A DNA stretch of 17,689 nucleotides, taken from positions 1-17,689 of the forward strand of contig JBFWQQ010000037.1 of the NCBI GenBank assembly GCA_050249355.1, in the 5' to 3' direction. Numbering within the stretch: the stretch's first letter is position 1; the number at the start of each line of letters is the position of its first letter. The notes under the pieces were generated by a model. The model was not told where the DNA came from. It made no database searches and saw only the letters and a program-made list of their open reading frames with translations. Below are positions 5,912 through 11,878 of the stretch, piece by piece. Source of the stretch: CAZAQK01 sp050249355 (GTDB lineage: Bacteria; Pseudomonadota; Alphaproteobacteria; Rickettsiales; SXRF01). The translations under genes were made by a program, and so were the position numbers.

Positions 5912-6682
5912 CTACATTATTTTTAGCATGCGATAGATATCGCAGTGCGGATTCATACATAAAAGTTTTTTCTGCAGGCTGCATTCCGGCTCGGTGCAAC
6001 ACACTACTTCGCAGTATGCCTGCAGTGCTTCGATGTTGGGAATATCGACCTGACGGCCCGTAACTATGATGCCAAGATCGGCTACCAGCCGCTTGAGCGC
6101 GCGCGAGAATGTTTCCGGCTGCATGCCAAGGCGCGATGCAACCAGCAGCTTGTTGTATGGCAGCTTGATCGCTTTTGCATACTGCCGATCCATCGAAAGC
6201 TTAAGCAGGAAACACGCCAGCCGTTGCGCTGCGGTGAGCTGGCTGATGTGTTCGAATGTCAGGCCAAGCTGGTGGGTCTTGCGCGATAACGACGCCAGCA
6301 TATTCAACGCCATATTCGGATCGGTGCGCACCTTCTCGCGAATGATCTGCACCGGTATGGTCAGGCAGCGCGCTACGCCGCCTACCACCTGCGCACTGTA
6401 GGGATAATCGGAATGTTCAAAGGTAGCCGTTTCACTAAACGTGTCGCCCTTGGTAACCAGCGCTGTAACCGTTTCCTGTCCTTCGGAATTGACATGAAAC
6501 AGTTTTATCCAGCCTTCGAGCACAATAAAAAAATGCAGCGCCTTGTCGCCGTGGTCAAATATCATGGTGCGTTTGGGATATTCGCGTATGCTGGCATGCT
6601 TTAGAAAATAGGCTATATCTTTCTCAGATAACCCGGAAAAGAATGGCACCCCCTTAAGGAGTTGCACGTGTAAAAGATCCAT
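5912..6682 (-). CDS. Crp/Fnr-family regulator with a Cys-rich C-terminal tail
   Basis: 256 aa from the ATG at 6682; an in-frame ATG at 6721 would add 13 residues but precedes the start point predicted by the upstream promoter. Residues about 10-125 form the cyclic-nucleotide-like beta-roll, about 125-160 the dimerisation helix, and about 175-200 the winged helix-turn-helix. The recognition helix MQPETFSRALKRL carries Glu190, Ser193 and Arg194, the E-x2-S-R signature that in FNR reads TTGA half-sites. There is no N-terminal cysteine cluster as in E. coli FNR. Instead residues 224-247 contain six cysteines (C224, C228, C229, C234, C242, C247). These could hold an iron-sulphur cluster or another metal, or act as a thiol switch; this is inference. 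It is a likely oxygen, NO or redox sensor. A TTGA-N6-TCAA box lies just downstream. Confidence 0.88.
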   Translation of the reverse strand: MDLLHVQLLKGVPFFSGLSEKDIAYFLKHASIREYPKRTMIFDHGDKALHFFIVLEGWIKLFHVNSEGQETVTALVTKGDTFSETATFEHSDYPYSAQVVGGVARCLTIPVQIIREKVRTDPNMALNMLASLSRKTHQLGLTFEHISQLTAAQRLACFLLKLSMDRQYAKAIKLPYNKLLVASRLGMQPETFSRALKRLVADLGIIVTGRQVDIPNIEALQAYCEVVCCTEPECSLQKKLLCMNPHCDIYRMLKIM

Positions 6683-6715
6683 ACCGCGACTCAAGACGCC
6701 ACACACAATCAAGGC

Positions 6716-6748
6716 GCACACTATACCTGTGTGCCGCTGACTTATAAA
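6716..6748 (-). promoter_or_regulatory. Candidate promoter and operator of the Crp/Fnr gene
   Basis: On the minus strand TTTATA (6748-6743) and TATAGT (6725-6720) are separated by 17 bp, which puts the start near 6713 and gives a 31-base leader to the ATG at 6682. A perfect inverted repeat GCACAC-N7-GTGTGC (6716-6734) covers the -10 and could be an operator. The -35 matches consensus at only four of six positions. Confidence 0.4.
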
Positions 6749-6760
6749 CGGGTTTTAGAT

Positions 6761-6793
6761 AAAAAGTTGGCCCGCACAGAACGTACGGGCCAA
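6761..6793 (-). terminator. Rho-independent terminator downstream of lysR
   Basis: TTGGCCCG and CGGGCCAA (6767-6774 and 6786-6793) form a perfect 8-bp stem, extended by an AC/GT pair. On the minus strand CTTTTT follows directly. It would end transcripts coming from lysR, or from the inverted-repeat region beyond it, and insulate the Crp/Fnr gene. Confidence 0.7.
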
Positions 6794-6951
6794 TAAGCTA
6801 TAACAGGGAGGATTATGGGCTTATATAATAAGCCCGACCTGGGATATGATCCCAAATCTCGATTTGGATACTAGGGAATAAATAAAAAATTAATACTTTT
6901 ATTATTACAAGGCTGATATGCAAGAAATGCATAACAAGTTAACGAGTTATG
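6794..6951. other. Intergenic stretch dense in inverted repeats
   Basis: No convincing gene. In order on the plus strand: an AGGGAGG (6805-6811) and a 19-codon frame (6815-6874). Then the stems GGGCTTA/TAAGCCC (6818-6835, around the mini-ORF start), TGGGAT/ATCCCA (6840-6854), CCAAATC/GATTTGG (6852-6867, sharing bases with the previous stem) and an A+T-only stem around 6875-6905. These are followed by TATGCA/TGCATA (6917-6933) and a 22-bp near-perfect palindrome at 6930-6951 touching the lysR stop. It could be a regulatory RNA or a decayed mobile element. Confidence 0.5.
6815..6874 (+). CDS. Doubtful 19-residue mini-ORF
   Basis: ATG to TAG encodes MGLYNKPDLGYDPKSRFGY. An AGGGAGG ends three bases before the ATG, which is closer than usual. 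The start codon abuts a 7-bp stem, and much of the frame consists of hairpin arms. The coding status is uncertain and no family is recognised. Confidence 0.2.
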   Translation: MGLYNKPDLGYDPKSRFGY

Positions 6952-7854
6952 TTACAGTTGTGTGACAGTGCTCAAACCGTCTTCAGCTAACTTCCTGACA
7001 ATAAAGTCTTTAAACACATTTACGCGTTTCGAGCTGCGCATCTCCATTGAGTATACATAGTAAATTTCGGTCGCCGGCCCCTTCAGAGTTGGGAGTATCC
7101 GGCTGATGTGCGGGCGATTTCCGACCATATAATCAGGAAGCCCAGCGATGCCCAGCCCGCCTTCGACTGCCTTTAGCATACCGTGCAGGCTGTTTATCTG
7201 GAAAAGGTTAGGGTGTTCCTTGCCCTTGAGGTATTGCAGCGCCCAGTTTGCTTCGGCAAACGGCAGTGGCGCATCACCATAACTGATCAGCCGGTGTTTA
7301 TGCAGGTCATGTGGCTTTTTAGGTACACCGTGCTGGCGCACATATTCATTGGAGGCATATAGCGAATTGTTGAGCGTAGCGAGCGACTTCTGGATGAGGT
7401 CCGGATGCCGCGCCGGGTAAGAACGTATGGCTACGTCTGCCTCACGCATGATGATGTCGAGCTCCTTGTCATCCGCCAGGATGGTAACCTCGATATCCGG
7501 ATACAGCTCAGCAAATTCACTCATATGCGGCGCCAGCCAATGCGTACCGAATGCCACCGGCGTGGTGATCTTCAGTGGCCCGCGCGGACGCTCCTTACTT
7601 TCCAGCAGGGCATTTTCAGCAGCCGACAGGCGCGACAGCATCTCGCTGGCTGTTTTGTAGAGTATCTCTCCTTGTTCGGTGAGCATCAGCCCACGGGCAT
7701 GACGGTGGAACAGCGCCACTTTCAACGAATCTTCGAGTGCGCTGACCTGTCGGCTGATAGCGGACTGGCTGACGTTAAGCATCTCCCCGGCTCGGGTGAA
7801 ACTCTGGGCCGTGGCTACCGCATGGAATATACGTAATTTGTCCCAATCCATCAT
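6952..7854 (-). CDS. LysR-family transcriptional regulator
   Basis: 300 aa. An N-terminal winged helix-turn-helix (residues about 4-63: DWDKLRIFHAVATAQSFTRAG, NVSQSAISRQVSALE, FHRHARGLMLTEQGE) is followed by a linker helix and a periplasmic-binding-type effector domain (about 92-295). ATG codons at 7854 and 7851 are both possible. From memory, a LysR regulator beginning with MDWDKLRIFHAVA is often found beside trxB in alphaproteobacteria, so a role in redox gene control is plausible but unproven. It lies 68 bp after trxB in the same direction. The only good ribosome binding site upstream, AGGAG at 7874-7870, is 15 bases from the ATG. It is ideally placed for an out-of-frame ATG at 7864. A terminator lies about 160 bp downstream. 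Confidence 0.93.
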   Translation of the reverse strand: MMDWDKLRIFHAVATAQSFTRAGEMLNVSQSAISRQVSALEDSLKVALFHRHARGLMLTEQGEILYKTASEMLSRLSAAENALLESKERPRGPLKITTPVAFGTHWLAPHMSEFAELYPDIEVTILADDKELDIIMREADVAIRSYPARHPDLIQKSLATLNNSLYASNEYVRQHGVPKKPHDLHKHRLISYGDAPLPFAEANWALQYLKGKEHPNLFQINSLHGMLKAVEGGLGIAGLPDYMVGNRPHISRILPTLKGPATEIYYVYSMEMRSSKRVNVFKDFIVRKLAEDGLSTVTQL

Positions 7855-7864
7855 AATGCCGCAT
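7775..7864 (-). CDS. Candidate overlapping upstream ORF at the lysR start
   Basis: ATG (7864-7862) lies five bases after AGGAG (7874-7870) and opens a 29-codon frame that overlaps the lysR start out of frame and stops at 7775 inside lysR. The peptide begins MRHYDGLGQITYIPCG. If translated it would compete with or couple to lysR initiation. The frame itself shows no protein-like features. Confidence 0.2.
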   Translation of the reverse strand: MRHYDGLGQITYIPCGSHGPEFHPSRGDA

Positions 7865-7922
7865 GTTTACTCCTATACCGAAGTAGCGGCAAGCATGGAT
7901 ATACCGGGGGTGCGTATGTTTT

Positions 7923-8870
7923 TTAGTGCTTGCCCGAGGCGGCAAGGAACTTTTCGGCTTCCAGCGCGGCCATGCAGCCGGTACCGGCTGCCGTAACGGC
8001 CTGGCGGAATATCTTATCCTGCACGTCCCCTGCGGCGTAAACGCCCGGGACATTGGTTTTTGTGCTTCCCGGCGTGGTAATGATGTAACCTTCCTTGTCC
8101 ATCTCCACCTGCCCAATGAATATCTCGGTGTTTGGCTTGTGGCCAATGGCAACGAATGCACCCTGACACGAAATCTCTTTGGTGCTGCCATCCTGCGTGC
8201 TCTTCAGTCGTACCCCCGTCAGGGCCAACGGCTCGCCGCCGCCTAAAAATTCATCTACCGCCACGTTCCATTCCACATGGATCTTGGAGTTGGAGAACAG
8301 GCGCTCCTGCGCGATCTTTTCTGCACGCAAGGAATCGCGCCGGTGGATCAACGTTACCTTGCTGGCAATACCCGACAAATACAGCGCTTCTTCCACCGCG
8401 CTGTTTCCTCCGCCGATCACCACAACTTCCTGGCCTTTGAAAAAGAAGCCATCGCAGGTGGCGCAGGCAGAGATGCCAAAACCCTGGAATTTCTGTTCCG
8501 ATTCGATGCCCAGCCATTTGGCGGTGGCACCGGTTGCGATCACCAGACTGTCCGCCGTGTACGTATCACCGGATTCGCCGGTAGCGGTAAAGGGCCGTTT
8601 CGAAAAATCGACATTGGCAATGATATCATCCATGATACTGGTGCCCACATGCGCAGCCTGCTTTTCCATCTGCTCCATCAGCCATGGCCCCTGCACCGCC
8701 TCGGCAAAACCGGGATAGTTCTCGACATCGGTGGTAATGGTCAGCTGGCCGCCGGGCTGCAGTCCTCGCACCATGATGGGTTTAAGCATGGCACGGGCAG
8801 CATAAATGGAAGCCGTGCAACCGGCAGCGCCCGAACCGATAACCAATAGTTTGGTATGATGATTCGCCAT
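7923..8870 (-). CDS. trxB: Thioredoxin-disulfide reductase
   Basis: A 315-aa FAD flavoprotein that uses NADPH to reduce thioredoxin. The FAD-binding GSGAAGCTASIYAARA lies at residues 12-27, the redox-active dithiol C136-A-T-C139 in ACATCDGFFF, and the NADPH-binding GGGNSAVEEAL at about 153-163. A second FAD contact, AAGDVQD, is near residue 280. The length is typical of the low-molecular-weight bacterial enzyme. AAGGATG precedes the ATG. It stands directly downstream of a 2-Cys peroxiredoxin gene on the same strand, so its electrons may reach that peroxiredoxin through thioredoxin. The gap contains a terminator-like hairpin ending only 28 bp before this ATG, too short for a full promoter. Expression therefore probably depends on read-through. 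Confidence 0.97.
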   Translation of the reverse strand: MANHHTKLLVIGSGAAGCTASIYAARAMLKPIMVRGLQPGGQLTITTDVENYPGFAEAVQGPWLMEQMEKQAAHVGTSIMDDIIANVDFSKRPFTATGESGDTYTADSLVIATGATAKWLGIESEQKFQGFGISACATCDGFFFKGQEVVVIGGGNSAVEEALYLSGIASKVTLIHRRDSLRAEKIAQERLFSNSKIHVEWNVAVDEFLGGGEPLALTGVRLKSTQDGSTKEISCQGAFVAIGHKPNTEIFIGQVEMDKEGYIITTPGSTKTNVPGVYAAGDVQDKIFRQAVTAAGTGCMAALEAEKFLAASGKH

Positions 8871-8890
8871 AACATCCTTGGGAAATTTGA

Positions 8891-8925
8891 GAAAAGATGC
8901 GGCAGCCGGTTATGATGGCTGCCGC
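8891..8925 (-). terminator. Terminator-like hairpin between prx and trxB
   Basis: GCGGCAGCC (8925-8917 on the minus strand) pairs perfectly with GGCTGCCGC (8907-8899), nine base pairs with a nine-base loop, followed by ATCTTTTCTC. The imperfect T-run suggests partial termination, leaving some read-through into trxB. Confidence 0.65.
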
Positions 8926-8938
8926 AAGCTAGGTAGTT

Positions 8939-9577
8939 CTATAAGTTGGATGCGTGTTTCTGCAGATACGAAGAAACGCCTTTGGCATCGGCTTTCATGC
9001 CTTCACCGCCGCGTTCCCAACCAGCCGGGCATACTTCGCCATGCTCCTCGTGGAACTGCAACGCATCGACCATGCGGATCGCTTCATCCACATTACGGCC
9101 CAGCGGCAGGTCGTTGACCACCTGGTGGCGGATCACGCCTTCGCCGTCGATCAGGAAAGTACCGCGGAATGCTACGGAATCGCCGAACAGCACGTCATAA
9201 TCGCGCGAGATACTTTTTTTCAGATCAGCTACCAGCGGGAACTTTACGTTGCCGATACCGCCTTTTTCGACCGGTGTCTGCTTCCATGCAAAATGCGAGA
9301 AATGTGAATCCACCGACACGCCGATCACTTCGCAGTTACGGGTTTTGAATTCGTTCAGGCGGTTATCGAACGCGATGATCTCCGATGGGCAGACAAAAGT
9401 AAAGTCCAGCGGATAGAAGAACAATACGCCTACTTTGCCTTTTTTCTTGGTTTTGCCACTTGCATCTTTCTCAATGCCTAAGAACTTGTACAGACTGAAT
9501 TTATCATCAAAGCTGTTGTCAGCCATTACGGCTGTGGCAGTAAAGTCCGGGGCCGGTTTTCCTACTAATACGCTCAT
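8939..9577 (-). CDS. Typical 2-Cys peroxiredoxin (AhpC/Prx1 type)
   Basis: A 212-aa thiol peroxidase that reduces hydrogen peroxide, organic peroxides or peroxynitrite. The peroxidatic Cys63 is in FYPLDFTFVCPSE and the resolving Cys183 in HGEVCPAGW. The conserved Arg lies in AFRGTFLID. GGIG (near residue 110) resembles the GGLG of hyperoxidation-sensitive enzymes, while the C-terminal tail has YL in place of YF, so sensitivity is unclear. An insertion of about 15 residues rich in Lys and Gly (IEKDASGKTKKKGK, about 35-48) sits where relatives have a short turn before the active-site strand. AAAGGATAG precedes the ATG and a good promoter lies upstream. It is cotranscribed with trxB if the intervening hairpin is read through. 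Confidence 0.95.
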   Translation of the reverse strand: MSVLVGKPAPDFTATAVMADNSFDDKFSLYKFLGIEKDASGKTKKKGKVGVLFFYPLDFTFVCPSEIIAFDNRLNEFKTRNCEVIGVSVDSHFSHFAWKQTPVEKGGIGNVKFPLVADLKKSISRDYDVLFGDSVAFRGTFLIDGEGVIRHQVVNDLPLGRNVDEAIRMVDALQFHEEHGEVCPAGWERGGEGMKADAKGVSSYLQKHASNL

Positions 9578-9611
9578 ATTCTATCCTTTCATTACAAAAT
9601 CGGGTGGATTG

Positions 9612-9639
9612 AATATAGTACGAATAATGCTGGTTTCAA
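9612..9639 (-). promoter_or_regulatory. Promoter of the peroxiredoxin gene
   Basis: TTGAAA (9639-9634) and TATATT (9617-9612) on the minus strand are 16 bp apart and each matches consensus at five of six positions. The start would be near 9605, giving a leader of about 28 bases with AAAGGATAG before the ATG at 9577. Confidence 0.6.
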
Positions 9640-9647
9640 GCACCCAT

Positions 9648-9665
9648 ATGGAATATATGTTCCAT
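9648..9665. promoter_or_regulatory. Inverted repeat upstream of the peroxiredoxin promoter
   Basis: ATGGAA-N6-TTCCAT is centred about 51 bp upstream of the predicted start. An activator site for a redox regulator is plausible by position only. Confidence 0.35.
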
Positions 9666-9758
9666 CGTCATTGCCCGAATTGTTCAGACAATTCGAGGGC
9701 GATCCATACTGTACAATAGATTCCCCTAGAATTTGCCCGGCAAATTCGGGGAATGACG
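9666..9758. repeat. Intergenic palindromic repeat, copy 2
   Basis: Ends CGTCATT (9666-9672) and AATGACG (9752-9758). The first hairpin is GCCCGAATTGT/ACAATTC-ga-GGGC (9673-9700). The second is ATTCCCC/GGGGAAT (9720-9726 and 9748-9754) with an inner AATTTG/CAAATT stem. The architecture is the same as at 774-859 and 15418-15484. Its right end contains the upstream candidate ATG (9753) of the SURF1 gene. Confidence 0.75.
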
Positions 9759-9767
9759 AGAAAATAC

Positions 9768-10484
9768 ATGAAATTCCATAAACCAGAACTAATCCCCCTG
9801 CTGTTCATCCTGTGCGCCACGCTCGTACTCAGCGGCCTTGGCCTGTGGCAGCTACAACGCCTGCAATGGAAACAGCAGATGATAGCGCAGGTGGAAAAGA
9901 TGCAGGCAACCGAACCGCTGGAAGCCCTGCCCGATGCACAGGCGCAGTCATTGGAATTTAGCACGGTTCGCCTGCGCGGACGCTTCCTGCATGATAAAGA
10001 GATCCATAAAACCAGTAAGTACCATGGCAACAAAGTGGGTTACCATATCCTGACCCCGCTGGAAACCTACGACCACGGCACAGCAGAATCGCAGGAGCCG
10101 GTGGTTGTGCTGGTTAACCGTGGCTGGGTGCCCGCCGAACTGAAAGAACGTGAAAAGCGCCCCGACACAGTGGCAGAGGAAAACGTTATTGCCGTGGGCC
10201 TTCTGGTCAACCCGCAGAGAAAAAATATATTCCTGCCGGATAATGACGTTAAGAACAATGTCTGGCTGTATGATGACATGGCACAGATGAGCGAGTTCAG
10301 CGGTGAGACACTGTTTCCCATGATGGTAGTGGCCACCGGAAACCAGAAGATCGACCATTACCCCATTCCCTCGGACGGCGTAATAAAGCTGCGTAACGAT
10401 CATCTGGGTTATGCCATCACATGGTTTACTCTGGCCATTATCGGACTCATCATGTTCGCGTTCTATTACCGGAAACAAGACTGA
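9768..10484 (+). CDS. SURF1-family cytochrome oxidase assembly protein
   Basis: Helps insert haem a into the aa3-type cytochrome c oxidase in the cytoplasmic membrane. The product is 238 aa from the ATG at 9768. The ATG at 9753 adds five residues but lies inside the terminal repeat of the palindromic element, so I prefer 9768. Layout is classical: an N-terminal membrane helix (IPLLFILCATLVLSGLGLWQ), the SURF1 signature GLWQLQRLQWK at its end, and a periplasmic domain with GRFLHDKEIH, VLVNRGWVP and LRNDHLGYAITW. A second membrane helix (TLAIIGLIMFAFYY) lies near the C-terminus. The stop TGA overlaps the threonine synthase ATG. No cox genes lie in the window. From memory, oxidase genes often precede this order in alphaproteobacteria, but here a divergent peroxiredoxin does. 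Confidence 0.9.
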   Translation: MKFHKPELIPLLFILCATLVLSGLGLWQLQRLQWKQQMIAQVEKMQATEPLEALPDAQAQSLEFSTVRLRGRFLHDKEIHKTSKYHGNKVGYHILTPLETYDHGTAESQEPVVVLVNRGWVPAELKEREKRPDTVAEENVIAVGLLVNPQRKNIFLPDNDVKNNVWLYDDMAQMSEFSGETLFPMMVVATGNQKIDHYPIPSDGVIKLRNDHLGYAITWFTLAIIGLIMFAFYYRKQD

Positions 10485-11878
10485 TGCGCATTGAATACCG
10501 CTCTACACGCGGTCAATCCCCCAACCTTCCGTTTAAGGAAGCCGTGCTCACCGGACTGGCACCCGACGGCGGGCTGTACCTGCCAAACCTGATCCCGCAG
10601 CTTTCCACTGGTATGCTGGGGCGCTTCCGCAATCTCTCCTATGCCGATCTGGCGTTCGAGGTCATCACCCGTTTCATCGACGACGATTCGATCGACCAGC
10701 AGACCCTGCGCCAGATCATTTATGATTCGTACGCATCGTTCCGCCACCCGGAAGTGGCGCCACTACGGCACCTGCACGACGATATCTTTCTGTTGGAACT
10801 GTTCCACGGCCCTACGCTGGCCTTCAAGGATTTCGCACTGCAGTTCCTTGGCCGCCTGCTCGCGCATTATTTCGCGCAAAGCGGCAAGCCTGCGGTAGTG
10901 CTGGGCGCCACCTCAGGCGACACCGGATCGGCGGCCATTGCCGGATTCGCGGGGCGGCCCAACATGGATATCTTTATCCTGCACCCCAAGGGTCGCGTGT
11001 CGGATGTACAGCGTCGACAGATGACCACAGCGGCTGACTCCAACGTGTACAACATCGCGCTGGAAGGCACATTTGACGACTGCCAGGATATCGTCAAAGC
11101 GATATTCTCAGACGCGGATTTCCGAGCAAAGCATACGCTGATCGCGGTGAACTCGATCAACTGGGCGCGCATACTGGCGCAGGTGGTGTATTACATCTAC
11201 GCCGCGCTCAAACTGGGCGCACCGGATACGCAGGTGAATTTCTGCGTGCCGACAGGAAATTTCGGCGATATTTACGCAGGCCACGTTGCCCGCCAGATGC
11301 ATTTGCCCATAGGCAAACTCATCATCGCCACCAACCAGAATGATATTTTAAAACGCACCCTCGATACCGGTGTGTATAGCATGGGCGGCGTATCACCAAC
11401 ACTAAGCCCCAGCATGGACATCCAGATATCGAGCAATTTCGAGCGGCTGCTGTTCGACCTGCATCGCGGTGATGCCACACTGATCGCGCAGAAAATGGCG
11501 CGCTTCCGTAAGGAAAAGCAATTGGAGCTTACCGAAGAAGCACACGCATGGTTCCAGGCACAGTTCTCAGCCGGTTCGGCCGATGACAACACCACACTGG
11601 CCGCCATCGAGCAGGTGTACGGACATACCGGCGTGCTGCTAGATCCGCATACTGCCGTTGGTTATGCAGTGGCTGCACAAGCACCAACCGAAGGCCCCAA
11701 AGTGGTACTGGCCACAGCCCATCCGGCAAAATTCCCGGATGCGGTGCAACAGGCCGCCGGCATCCACCCTGAATTGCCCGGGCACATGCACGATCTGTTC
11801 GAGCGAGAAGAGCGCTATGATGTGCAGCTAAATGACGCGCAAAAAGTAAAACAATTCATAGATTCGCATACGGCATGA
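10484..11878 (+). CDS. thrC: Threonine synthase
   Basis: A pyridoxal-phosphate enzyme (fold type II) converting O-phosphohomoserine to threonine. The product is 464 aa from the ATG at 10484, which overlaps the SURF1 stop as ATGA. The open frame extends 21 codons further up, but MRIEYRSTRG is the usual family start. Motifs: LAPDGGLYLP near residues 25-34, FHGPTLAFKDFALQFLG with the cofactor Lys115, GATSGDTGSAA for phosphate binding, LHPKGRVSDVQRRQM, and NSINWARILAQVVYY, then CVPTGNFGD. The length suits the longer proteobacterial and fungal-type class. It overlaps the following M16 peptidase by four bases, so the three genes are translationally coupled. Confidence 0.96.
   Translation: MRIEYRSTRGQSPNLPFKEAVLTGLAPDGGLYLPNLIPQLSTGMLGRFRNLSYADLAFEVITRFIDDDSIDQQTLRQIIYDSYASFRHPEVAPLRHLHDDIFLLELFHGPTLAFKDFALQFLGRLLAHYFAQSGKPAVVLGATSGDTGSAAIAGFAGRPNMDIFILHPKGRVSDVQRRQMTTAADSNVYNIALEGTFDDCQDIVKAIFSDADFRAKHTLIAVNSINWARILAQVVYYIYAALKLGAPDTQVNFCVPTGNFGDIYAGHVARQMHLPIGKLIIATNQNDILKRTLDTGVYSMGGVSPTLSPSMDIQISSNFERLLFDLHRGDATLIAQKMARFRKEKQLELTEEAHAWFQAQFSAGSADDNTTLAAIEQVYGHTGVLLDPHTAVGYAVAAQAPTEGPKVVLATAHPAKFPDAVQQAAGIHPELPGHMHDLFEREERYDVQLNDAQKVKQFIDSHTA

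Noticed and set aside
9435..9719. 94-aa plus-strand ORF
   Set aside because: It is antisense to the peroxiredoxin gene, its promoter and the palindromic repeat.
10421..10483. N-terminal extension of threonine synthase
   Set aside because: It lies inside SURF1 out of frame, and the ATG overlapping the SURF1 stop gives the family's usual N-terminus.
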